A stretch of 64,000 bases of DNA, taken from positions 30,432,766 to 30,496,765 of the forward strand of contig OX387184.1 in assembly GCA_947561395.2 (NCBI GenBank). The letters are read 5' to 3'. The translations under genes and the position numbers were made by a program. The notes under the pieces are model-generated. The model saw nothing but the letters and a program-made list of their open reading frames with translations. It did not search any database and was not told the origin of the DNA. Source of the DNA: Buxus sempervirens. Lineage: Eukaryota; Streptophyta; Magnoliopsida; Buxales; Buxaceae. Positions 9,381 to 20,064 of the stretch are shown here, piece by piece. Each line of letters opens with the position of its first letter. Position 1 is the first letter of the stretch.

Positions 9381-11869
9381 TATAACTCCCCGGATCCGTG
9401 TTGTTCAATAAAGATATAACACATCTCACGGAGGTTAGGTATGGGCCACATTTCAAACATCAACTCCACATGATTCGTGGGAATACATCAGAGTGCGGAA
9501 AATAAGGTTTCATTTAATAAGCATGGAAAAATCCAACCACATGAGGTTTAACAATTCTAAGCAAGATTTAATATCAACTAAGTTTAAACCAATCCACATT
9601 CCATAGTTTTCAAAATCACAACCAGGACCTACAGTAACTAAGGGTAGTAATAATCCTCTCTCCCATAAAAATCAGCAGGCTCTACCCCAGCAGACAAGTC
9701 TTACCGAGAGTATCTGAAAACAAAACAAAATGAACATAGTGAGATACGAATATCCCAGCAAGTAACACATGCATGATGAAAACAGTTTGTAACATTTCTA
9801 AGATATGCCATGAATAATATACAATCACGAATAACCAATAAGAACTATCATACGGTTGGAAATCACAAGTTCTCAATGTTAGAATACAACCCAAAACAAA
9901 ACAGCAATCATAAACCATACACGCGTGGCCAATATCATGGAGTTCACTTGTATTGTGTAATTTACATGCCGAAGAGACATCCAAGCCTCCTAGAACACAG
10001 TCCGGTCAACATAGACACGGAACTCTAAAATGACTGCCTACCCAGGAACTTCGTCATCCAATGCCGGCCTACTATGAGTTTCGGCATTGACAACCCGGCC
10101 TACCAAGGAACACATGCTGCTCTACCCTGGTCATGGCAACACTCATGGCCATGCAATTACCACAATAAAGGCAACTCATTACATTACTAAGCTTTGTCTA
10201 GGATCCGGGACAAGCTAGACCAAAACAAGACAACTCACACACCAACCAACCTCTGGTAGCAACAGAATATACCAACCTCTGGTATTACCATCACAAAACA
10301 ACTCATCCGGTGACTCAGGACCAAAACATTAACTCATAAAACTTTAATCGTAATTCTCCAAAACCAAGAACAACCATCAAAAACCTTTAATACAAACCTT
10401 TACTAAAGAAAACCATTTTACAAGTTCTGCCCAGCATACTAAAATCTGATAAAACTCCACTTAGAAGGTGTCGCAAAACAGAAATTAATAATAAAGCACG
10501 AACCAATCCAAACCATGAGTTCATAAGGCCAAACCAGCAACTTACTTAATGATCACCTTAAAACTAACATTTAATCATAATAAATCCTATTAACAATTGA
10601 TGGAGTAGTTCTAGCAAGTTACAAACACTTAGTCACATTTATAATCTCTTAATCCAACTTCCAGACAAGTTTTTGAACCATCGAATTGGGAAAACCACCT
10701 CAAATTTAAGTTTAGAAACTTCTACAGGCTTTTGGAGGGTGCGCTGACTTGCACCCAGTAAGTGATAGGAGGCGGCAGTCGGCACATACCAAAAATCGAA
10801 CTGCCGCTGAGTACCGCTTAGCAAACTCAGTGGGCGGCACTCAGCGGATACCCCTTGATTTCTCCGACAGAGGTTTTTAGCCTCTATTAGCTCAAATCCA
10901 CCATGACTGACCGGAAATTAAACCTTTACGATGGCAATCTCAAACTCCTAATACCTCTAACAGTCATTTAAGCCCAAATTAAATTTAATTCTACTAAGAT
11001 CATGCTCCGAACTAGAAGTTTCCCCAATAATCAGTTCCTTAACCACAATCTCAATTTACATCACATATATTCAAATCAAACTGTGCAATCGGTTGCAAAT
11101 CCAGGTATAAATCCGGTGCTACTTACTTGGATAGCTAACTCAGTCTTCTAGCTTCCAAATTCTTTGGTCAACGCAACTCCGAAGTGAGAATTTTCAACAG
11201 CCACTTGACTCTGATCTACAGGAGCAATCAGATCTGATTAGATTTGAGTTCTAACCTTGCTTCACACTCAATTTGCTCACAATCGAGGGATTAACCGATC
11301 TTACCTGATCTCTTGTAGATCTAGCACTAAAATGATCGCACCTCCAAAATCTCCAGTCGCTGAGATCTCAGATCAGCAAGTAGTTCTCCTCCGAGGATCT
11401 CCAACGCTCTCACTCCTGATTCTCAGCTCACCTTCTCCTCTCCTTGCTCTGGTTATGCTCCGACAGAAATTTCCGTCTCCCAACAATTTGTACGAAAACG
11501 ACCAAATGAAACAAGCCGACTCTTTATACCTCTCCTTGGCGCTCGAACCAATTTGAACCGTGATTTGCTAGTTGCTCGTCTACGCATTTCCTACATGAAC
11601 AGCTCCCCCAGCCATTCGATCCCCTGATTTGCTTCTCCACTTAATCACCTACATTAGCACCTCTTTAAACAACTGAATGTGAATAATATAATAATTCCAC
11701 TTATTATTAACAAAGCTACAAACCATAATTTACTGCTCTCCACGCTTAAGTGATCGAATCCCCATTTTACCCCTGTTTCTTGGATATCTGAAAATTCCAC
11801 AATTAACTATAATTAGAATTTCTTAATTAATTCTCGAAATTAACGTTAACCAAAATTCGGGACCTTACA
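9381..11869 (-). repeat. 5' LTR of element A (LTR A1)
   Basis: A 2489-bp LTR starting TGTAAGGTCCCG on the minus strand. It is homologous along its length to the solo LTR at 20065-22539 and to the partial LTR at 15796-17863. In transcription order it shows a TATA box (11530-11521), a 5' splice-site-like GTAAGT (11126-11121), a GC-rich block of GCGG/GCCGCTGAG words (about 10740-10850), the GGGATA-TTCG-TATCTC hairpin (9756-9741) and a 3' splice-site-like TTTTCAG ending at 9714. Confidence 0.9.
11521..11530 (-). promoter_or_regulatory. TATA box of LTR A1
   Basis: The complement reads GGTATAAAGA about 340 bp into the LTR. The homologous LTR A2 has TATAAATAG at the matching place (near 22204-22196). 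The predicted start lies about 370 bp upstream of the 5' splice-site-like GTAAGT. Confidence 0.6.
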
Positions 11870-13110
11870 ACATTCTAAATCACACCTACACTACCTTAGA
11901 TATATTTGTGTCAATTAATTTCCCTTCTATGACTAACTACAAAAATTCAAATCTATATTCTTCAATACTTTTATGAATTCCTTCAAGAACACAAAACTCA
12001 TCGACAAAACCAAACAAATCCATGTAAATCCATTTCCAACTAATCAAATCAATCAATATTAAATCAAAAATGCCAAAACCATCCAGTTCCTCCAATTTTC
12101 AAGGGATTGCTAGTTGCCTCAATACTGGCAAATCAATCTTCTCTCAAAATCCCAATTCTAATCCAAACTTCTGCTATTTTTCGCACCCACTTAGAGTTCT
12201 CCAATCCAGATCTCCACCGTTCAGATTGTAGCTCTACCAGTCGTGAACCAAACTTGCAAATTTGAGGTCGATCCAACAGCTAGCTTTTTCCCGATCGAGG
12301 TTTGATGGTGGCTGGTCGAAGGTCTCTACAGAAACCCTTCTTCCATCTCTCTTTTCGTAATTCTCTCCACACAAAATTTTTCCCTTTTCTCCCCTTTCTC
12401 CTCTATTTATATTGGTTAGGAAAAGCCCTAAATTAGCCCTTGAGGAGCCATATGAAGCTGAAGTCTCATGTACGGTTGTGGAATAGCGATGGAAAGAGTG
12501 ATGTTATCCCCAACTATAATTATCTAATAGCCCTAATAACCCCTTTTTAAATAGACTAACCCTAGAGAGGTTCAATTAGGATTAAACATCTTCTAATTAA
12601 TTCCTATTTTTTTCTCCCCCTTCTAATTATCTACTTGTACTATAATTAAGCCCATGGCTATATAAATTCCTTCTTTTAATAAATTTTCATGCGTATTACT
12701 TATTTAATTCCTAAATATTACCTAAACACCCTATTAAGTTGCTTTTTCTCCAAATTAAGGACATTAATTGACCATGTTTACCTAATTGCCCTTTATCAAT
12801 CTTTTATGCTTTAATTATTACTATTTAATTTCAAATTCAACTCAATAAATTATTTTCTTCTATTGTCTAACTCTATTAATTATTTACTGATTTAACTCAT
12901 CAATATGTCCCTTCTTGAAATTTACCAAAATACCCTTTAATTTTCCCTCCTAGGTTGATTTCCTTGGAAATTCTCCTTTATTACCAATTATTAATTATTT
13001 TGATTATTAATCCTCTAAATTCCCACTTTTTATTTCCACTATATTTTAAACTCTTATTTTCTTCTATTTATTTATGCCCTAATTATTATGCAAAATTTCG
13101 AGGTCTTACA
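11870..13110 (-). repeat. LTR E2, 5' portion, interrupted by element A
   Basis: The right edge is an LTR start on the minus strand (TGTAAGACCTCG at 13110). A stretch near 12200-12350 (CTCCACCGTTCAGATTG and following) is homologous to 14870-15010 in LTR E1, so both belong to one family. The left edge at 11869/11870 is the insertion point of element A, so the rest lies beyond A, outside the window. Its own right flank is the interior of LTR E1. No protein-coding frame is visible. Confidence 0.75.
12445..12478 (+). other. Group II intron domain V-like sequence inside LTR E2
   Basis: GAGCCATATG, a short variable arm, then CATGTACGGTT closely follow the conserved frame of group II intron domain V as found in plant organelle genomes. 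The unusual stretch spans about 12442-12525 and is missing at the matching place in LTR E1, where the flanking CCCTAA-rich text is continuous. I infer a short organelle-derived insertion, but could not compare it with plastid or mitochondrial genomes. Confidence 0.45.
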
Positions 13111-14463
13111 TCTCACTCCTAGCTAGATTGTGGATCCATACCAAGCACTACCCACTAGACACAACTCACAACCAAAATATTTCATAATAACTTGTCTCAA
13201 AATAGAATATACTCAACAATGATATAAGTTCTCAATCAACAATAAACATCTCATCCCAAGATACATGAGAGAGGAATTTAACAACTCTGAGATACACGGA
13301 GGAAAACCAATGATTCTGCCCTCTTACCGATGAAACCGTATGCAAATATTCCGAAATATAATATTGAAAGTAATGAAATTGCTCAAATCTGAAAAGAAAT
13401 AGAAATCACAATCCTAATCTTGAAACCATGTCATCTTTACCAAAATATGCCCAATTTATTGATTAATTGCCTAAACAATAATTTAGTAATGTGAACACCC
13501 TTAATTTATTCATATTCAAGTGTTAGATAGCTTGCCAAATCAGTATTTTAAGATTTACTAAAATTCATCCCCTAGTAGGTCGTTATTCTAAAAATTTACT
13601 CAATAATGTCCAAATTTCTTCTTTTAAGAACCTAAGGTGTCAAAACTTATTAAAATTAATATTTAATCCATCCAGAGGTAAATTTAGGTCTGTCGTGAAG
13701 TTTAGGAATAGATAAAGTTACCCAAGACCAAATCTAAATGGGTTAAGTCCACATATTCCTCAAAACATCTCTATAAAATCCATCTTTACATTTATCATTC
13801 CAAATTAATATTCTTTTATCCAAATTTAATTCTGCCACTTCCTACATCTCAAATTAACCTAATTACAAGTGTTATAACTTTAGTATTCCAAGAAAATTAT
13901 AAAAATAGATTTGGGCACAAAATCCAAAATCTGGAAAATTTGATAAAAGTTGCTCGACATTGCGTTCAAGCGGTCTGTTGAGCGTCCATTACTGGGTGAA
14001 ATTTTGCTTAAATGCTTGGGGTGGCGCTCGAGCATCCTCCCGGGCATTGAGTTTTGAGGTTTTTTTATTCTGTTTTTAAAATACACAGGCGAGGCACCTG
14101 CGATTGCGCTCGAGCCGCCTGTTGGGCGCTCTGATAAATTTCACTAAAGTTTTTGGGTTTTCTGATTTCCGAAATATAAAATACTTTTTATAGATTTAAT
14201 TGTTTTAATCATCCTATTTTCATTCTAAATTACTTCTAAGACAATCCTAACCTATTCTCGGTAATTATAAGTTGATATAAAGTTTCCCACTTAATTAATT
14301 CTCTTATGATCATCACTTTTCTTGATTTCTTTAAAAGTGTATGAAAGCAAATCCATCTTTTAAAACTCTCAACTTTTCAAACCAAGATCTGAATCAAAAC
14401 AAACCATGATAAAACATCGAAACCATACGAAAATTATGCAATTTCTCTAGTTTTCAAAGTGTT

Positions 14464-14785
14464 TGTGTAGCATCCTGCCTGTGTGGGTGGGTGAATGGGT
14501 AGTCTCACTGGGCGAGCTACCAGGCGAGGATGTGCATATGGTTGGGATCCCACAACGCTCGGGGATGCTATAAGTAGTCTTAAGACCCCCAAATTAGCAA
14601 GAGGCCTTTTAAGGAACAACACGGGACTAAATCCCCTGGGGACCCCAAAGTTAAGCGTGCTCGGGTGAGAGCACTCTTAGGATGGGTGACCCCCTGGGAA
14701 GTTTTCTCGTGATGTCCCTTAAGAACAAATCCGTGAGGGCCCAGAGTGGACAATATCTTGCTGGTTATGGGTCTGGGGTGTTACA
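14464..14785 (+). mobile_element. Cassandra-type solo LTR (TRIM) with embedded 5S rRNA-derived sequence
   Basis: About 322 bp, starting near TGTGTAGCATCC and ending GGGGTGTTACA. The 5S rRNA-like segment and the tail (GAGGGCCCAGAGTGGACAATAT, then GGTCTGGGGTGTTACA) are the hallmark of Cassandra elements, small non-coding LTR retrotransposons of vascular plants. No second LTR or internal domain is present. The flanks GTGTT (left) and GTTTT (right) agree at four of five bases, so the exact left boundary is uncertain by about two bases. Confidence 0.82.
14648..14702 (+). promoter_or_regulatory. 5S rRNA-derived Pol III control region within the Cassandra LTR
   Basis: AAGTTAAGCGTGCTCGGG, then AGGATGGGTGACC and CCTGGGAAGT, correspond to the 3' half of plant 5S rRNA, covering the A box, intermediate element and C box. 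The 5' half of 5S rRNA is not recognisable, so this is a promoter-like relic and not a 5S gene. Confidence 0.85.
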
Positions 14786-15795
14786 GTTTTCTACTTGCCT
14801 CAACATGTGAAATCATTCTTCCAAAAAACCTAAATGTCCACCGAATTTATGAGATTATTCACACCACCCTAGACTGCCCCAAATCAAATCTCCACCGTTC
14901 AGATTGAAGTCCTATAAGTCAGGAACATAACTTCCAAATTTGAGGTTCATCTAACAGTTGGATCTCTCTAGATCTTAATTTGAACATGGCTGGTCGGAAT
15001 TTTGCAGCACTGCTTCATAAGACACCTTTTTCTTCTCTTTATCTCTCTTTCTATTTTTCTCCAGCCCTATGCACGAATTTTTCCTCTTCTTTTCTCCTCA
15101 TGATTGATTTAATGGAAACCCCAAACCTGCCCTAATGCCTTCCTTTTATAGGCTCACTTAATTAAAAGTCCTAATAGGTTTAGGAGACTTTCCAACTAGG
15201 ATTCCCAATTCTATTTGGAAACATTTCCTATCTTATTTCTCCTTTTAGTTATTTTCCCTTGAACCTAACTCATAAGAGACTTCTAATCTAATTAATTTTC
15301 GTGCTATTTCTCATTGCTATTTTTAAATATTAGCTAAACACTTAATTTTATCCCATATTACTAAAATTAAGGCCCCTAAATAAACATAATTACAATTAGG
15401 CCCTTTTTCCTTCTTTTAAACTTTAAATTCATTATTTAAATCTAACTAAATTAAAATTTGGTCTAATCAAGTTTCTTAACTTAATGATTAATTATTTTAT
15501 TCATTTCATGGATTTGACTAATTAGAAATGACCAAAATGCCATTTCTTTAATTTCCACACTTAATCATTGAATTTCTCCACAATTCTTCAAATTCTATTC
15601 TTCTTATTATTTCTTATCATAATTTGAAATTTAAATCCTAAATATTAACTTTATAAATTCTCACTTATGATATAAATTAGATTCATATACTTAATTCCTA
15701 TTTTTCCTTTTTAAATTTATTTACAATTCCAAATCTCTCTAGTTTACTTATTAATTATTTATTTATATTATATTAGGAAATTCCAGGGTTTTACA

Positions 15796-17863
15796 ATTTC
15801 AATCTCAAGTTCTCTTCTTTGAAATGACTAACAGACAGGACAATTTAGCTATAATAAAAGAAAGGCCTTGCTCTTTTTTTATGCTTTGGGAGAGGAGCCG
15901 ACTTGTGGGTTTTCCTTATCGCTAAGAGAAGTTCAAAAGATCGTCCTTGCGAAGAAAGTTCAGAGGGTCGACTGTTGGGCTTGCGAACAGGAGGATCGAT
16001 TGTGAGTTTTGCTGTTCGAGTAGTTGCTGTTACAAGGATTTGAGCGTGTAGGAGGTGAGTAACATCGTTTTAATCTGAGGTTTTTGGGTTTTGTTTATAT
16101 GATTTAGCCATATGCATGATCTCAGAGAATATCGATTTTAGCATATGTTCTTGGTAAAATTTTAGAGCAAAAAAAACAGGTTGTTAGATTAATTTCGAAT
16201 CGTGTCTAATAGTCTCTGGAGGACGGTAGGAGTGTAGAAAAATCATTACAGATGTGAGAAATTGGGTCAGTCATGGAGATCTAGAGTTAACAGAGAGTCG
16301 CGAGTCGGAGGGGGTTTTCGCCGACTTGGCGCCTACCTAGCGCCAAGCGGTAGAGTCAGCGCGAGATACGTTTTCTCTTCTCGCCGAGTTCGCGCTCGTC
16401 TCGCGCAAACTGTTTTTGAGTCCGCGCGAGGTATATTTTTGTATCGCTGAGTTCTGGCCGACCTTGTGCCAAGTCCTTTAGTCAACGCGAGATAGTTATT
16501 TTTGTATAGCCGAGTTATCACCGACCTTGCGCCAAGCGCCAAAGGTCAGCGCAAACCCTAAGAATTAGCCGAAATGGAAATTTGACCAAATAAAGCCAGA
16601 TTTTGATATTTTGAGGTTCCAATCTCTTAAGCAATGACTTGTTTAGGATCTTAGAAATACTTTTACCTGGTCAAAACACCGGGAGATTATTAAGTCAAAT
16701 TATTGGCAAATCTTAGGAGTTCCGAAATAATTTTTGAAGGGCTATCGGTAGGTTATGTTACTATTCCTGACACTAGGGATTACTGATTTAGTTTATCTTA
16801 TGTTTCCACACTTGTTCTTGATTGAGAAAGTATTTAACCTGTTTTTACTTGATTTAAAGTTCTGAACTGTATTTGTAAAGTTTATCTTGGTGTGAGTAAA
16901 TGGGTTTTATTACCGATGGTCTTGTGTTCTAGAATTGGAGTAATTACTGAAAGTACATGAGGTACTGTTCTGGTCTGGAGTGACCTGTGTTGTGTTATAC
17001 ATGATGATGAGTATGTTTGATTTAAGGTGATGTCAGAGTTGAGTTTATACGATGGTTTTCTGTTTTGGTTTAGCTTGTCCTGGATCCATGCTTAAGCTTA
17101 GTAATGTGATGGTATTGTTGTTTGGTGTAATTGCATGGCCTTGTGTGTTGCCACGACCGGTGTAGAGCAGCCAGAAACCCTGAGTAGGCCTGGTTGTCAA
17201 TGCCGAAACCCGGGGAGTAGGCCGGTATTGGATGACGAAACCCTGAGTAGACCGGAACTGTGTACATGGAGGTGTGGAGTGTCTACTTGGCATGTTAATT
17301 AATCAACGTAACAATAGTCATGACATTGACCATGCGATGTGTTGTCGGTATTGTATTGGAATATGATTGGATAATAATGTGGGTTTTGGATTTAAACTTG
17401 GAAATTGTCTTGGTTCCTTTAATCGTATTGGTTATTTATCGATGCATAATTTGAACTGTTGTTAACTATTTTCTGCATGCATATGCTACTCGCTGAGATA
17501 TTCGTATCTCACTCTTTTGTTTTTGTTTTGTTTTCAGATACTCGAGGTGAGGCGACTACTGGGGTAGATCCGACTGAGACATATAGGGAGGAAGATTACT
17601 ATTACATTCCATAGACTTGTAGGTTAATTTGAATTAGACTTTTGATTTATTTAAATGTTGGAAGTGTAATAAAGTAGTTCGAGGTTGAATCATTTGATTT
17701 TAATAAAGATGAATATTGAATTCTTAGATAATAAATGTTTGTGCACTCTGATATGGTTTAGTTTAGGTGATTATCCAACAATCACAATTAATTAAGATCC
17801 TTACCTAACACTCCGTGAGACGTGTTATACCTTTATTGAACAACACGGATCAGGGGTGTTACA
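15796..17863 (+). repeat. LTR A3, 3' portion of an A-family LTR, interrupted by E1
   Basis: It ends CGGATCAGGGGTGTTACA and matches LTRs A1 and A2 in the opposite orientation. About 420 bp of the 5' end are absent because E1 inserted at 15795/15796, so the TATA region is lost. It keeps a GTGAGT 5' splice-site-like sequence (16055), the GC-rich block (about 16300-16560), the perfect hairpin GAGATATTCGTATCTC (17495-17510) and TTTTCAG (17531-17537). No primer site follows 17863, so it is a 3' LTR or a solo LTR. Confidence 0.85.
17168..17255 (+). repeat. Short degenerate tandem repeat in LTR A3
   Basis: Units of the type GAAACCCTGAGTAGGCCGG recur three to four times with intervening linkers. The matching stretch is present in A1 (near 10040-10140) and A2 (near 20730-20830). 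The open frames it creates are by-products of the repeat. Confidence 0.6.
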
Positions 17864-20064
17864 CATCATCCCTAAGCAAATTATTTAAGTAATGAGAATC
17901 ATTTGAGAGTATAATCAATTGAGGTTTTGATGTAGAGGTCAGCTCTTCCAACTGTTGTTTACTTTTGACAATTATCCACACCTTTGTGAGCTCATGGTGA
18001 TGCAGTAGGGATGGTAGTAGAGGATTTCTATTTCTTAGGAGAAGATGGGAGCTCTCTCTCACGTTTTCAAAAACCAGTATTTGTGATTTGATACGCAAAG
18101 ATTAAACTATTTGCAACTTGATTTATTCATATTCATATTCTAATTGTCTTCATTCCCAAATCTCAATTTCCTTTAAAAATTTCAACAAACACATGATATG
18201 CAAGTTGTTTCAACAATACAAGATCAACTCAAAAAAATTAAACATGCAAAACTTCAGAAAATTTTACATAACTAGTGACGAGTTTTCCTAGAGGAATATG
18301 ATTGGAAAGAAACGAAGTTGAAAAAAAAGGGACGAAAATAACTAATCAAAATTTCCCTTGTAAATTGAATGTACAACCCAGTGAGAAGAAGGCCTTCTTT
18401 TTACACAAGAAGAGAAAAATAGTCAGGTGGAAGCCTTTACAGACTAAACAATAGAATGGAAAAGATAACAAGAAAACAATCCACCTGTAAGTGGGTACTA
18501 TCAAAGTGCAAAGAAGTCGAAAATCAAGGACATTGTCTCCTCTTTCTATGGTAAAAAGAGACTTAATTTTAAACAACCACCGCTTCGCCTCTCAAACTCT
18601 AACTCGATGAAGATGTAGAAATCCAATCTTGGATGTGTGAACCTTCAAAAAATCAATCTAGGAAAAAATGAACCCCTCGAAACTTTTAGGACGTGAATGG
18701 CGTGAGCAACACCTCCGATCTTCTCTTGCACCGATTAGAGCTTTTGATTTCTTGAAACAAAAGAAGAATCCCAAGTTGAATGTTGTGAGCAACACTAGCA
18801 AAGAACGCTGGTGTGAGCAACGGGGGGAGAGGGCACTAGCGAACGCTCCAGCTTTTGATTTTCGTTCGATTTGGGTTTCTGGGCGGGAACGGGAGGTTTT
18901 GTTTTTGGGGAAGATGGGCGTAATGGAGACATCTCCATTAATTGGGCGTGTTCGTTAACAGAGAGGTCTCCATTTTTGGTTGACTGCTGGAGTAGGACGC
19001 GTTGCGAAAATCAGAAGACGCTCCAGCCGATCTTCTAGCGTCCCGCTCCAGCTGATACGGGGCTGCTAAAGAGGGGCTCTTGAGATCTTGTGGAGCCTCT
19101 ATAACATTTGTGATTTTATTAAGTAATATAAATAAGTTCTTTTGGTGATTTTAGGAAATTTAATAATTAATTTGTATTATTTTATTTAGGTGATGAGATG
19201 GAAAGCCAAGTTCTAGAATCTTTCTAAATCCAATGGTGGGATGATGTTTTAGAGAGGAAAGTAATATTCAAAATTTTTATCTAGAATTTTATTGGCTTGT
19301 TTGAATGTGTTGTGTGGGGTTGTGAAGCATAGAATCATTGTCCTTTAAAATAGGGTTTAATTGGGGTAAAGCATGCGTAAGAGAGAAAGATGTTTTGGAA
19401 TTGGTTTGTGCAAGTTGTGGCTGGAGGAAAACCACCGAACAGAGAGAACCTCATTCAAGGGCTTCCTTGGGATTACTGTTGCATTGCAAGTAAGTAGTAA
19501 CCCTTCACGATCCAGAAATCTGCATGATGTCGGGTTAATCATTAAAAAGTAATGTCGATAGATGTTTTGATTTCGTTGGTGATTTTACTTTAGTTTTTAG
19601 AAAATCTGAGATTAGTTTATGAATTTGGAGTTGCTATGAAATGTACAATACAATGATAATTAGATCACCAAACAGTAAAATGTATACTTGTATAAGTTAT
19701 AGATATGATTGCATATGATCAATTGTGTATGAAACTCATTACCTATTCAAATTTCAAGAATTCTATTGATACTTTAAACTTTCTGATTTTGTTTCTTGGA
19801 TACATACAGAAGTGTTTCCTAATAGATAAGAAACTGTAACCACTGAGAAAATACAGAGTTCTGTTATATTAAAGAGATGATTGATAGAGAAAGAGAGCCT
19901 TGTGGATCTATTATTTTCGGAAGAGAGAGAATCAAAATAAGTAAGATGGGTCTTTAGACTTTGAGATTTATGGAAGAAGAAGGAGATGGGTATGTTCGTA
20001 TGAGTTAAAGGAACATGAGTGAGTATTCTGTAGAGGTATAAAGACCAGTTTTTGTGATATAGTT
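17864..20064 (+). other. Low-copy-looking interval without a recognisable gene
   Basis: The 2.2 kb between LTRs A3 and A2 have no LTR ends, primer sites or pol motifs that I can see. The longest frames (about 60-116 codons on either strand) show no family I recognise. A GC-richer part at 18690-19080 has CGCTCCAG-type words repeated several times (near 18840-18850, 19019 and 19049). This is the best candidate for original host sequence in the window, possibly a gene edge or an unrecognised non-autonomous transposon. Confidence 0.35.

Larger units (their letters stand above)
6867..11869 (-). mobile_element. Element A: older Tekay/Del-like retrotransposon (5' part), interrupted by D
   Basis: It reads right to left: 5' LTR (11869-9381), initiator-Met primer site, gag, protease and the start of RT, then the D insertion, with the remainder at 1-96 and beyond the window. 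The 3' LTR is not visible, so no LTR divergence can be given. The gag-pol frame is unbroken except for two TAG codons. Its outer flank at 11870 is the interior of another LTR (E2), so A itself inserted into an older element. Confidence 0.92.
13111..15795 (-). repeat. LTR E1, 5' portion, interrupted by E2 and carrying a Cassandra LTR
   Basis: It starts TGTAAAACCCTGG at 15795 on the minus strand and runs left to 13111, where it is cut by the TGTAAGACC end of E2. It contains a GC-rich block near 13955-14135 (CGCTCGAG, CAAGCGGTC, GCGAGGC words) like the other chromovirus LTRs. A Cassandra-type LTR sits at 14464-14785. It is AT-rich elsewhere and has no coding frame. Its right flank is LTR A3. Confidence 0.75.

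Noticed and set aside
14648-14702. A functional 5S rRNA gene
   Set aside because: Only the 3' half is recognisable and it is embedded in a Cassandra-type LTR.
18346-18576. Membrane protein gene on the minus strand
   Set aside because: The hydrophobic 76-codon frame arises from purine-rich plus strand; no homology or gene structure seen.
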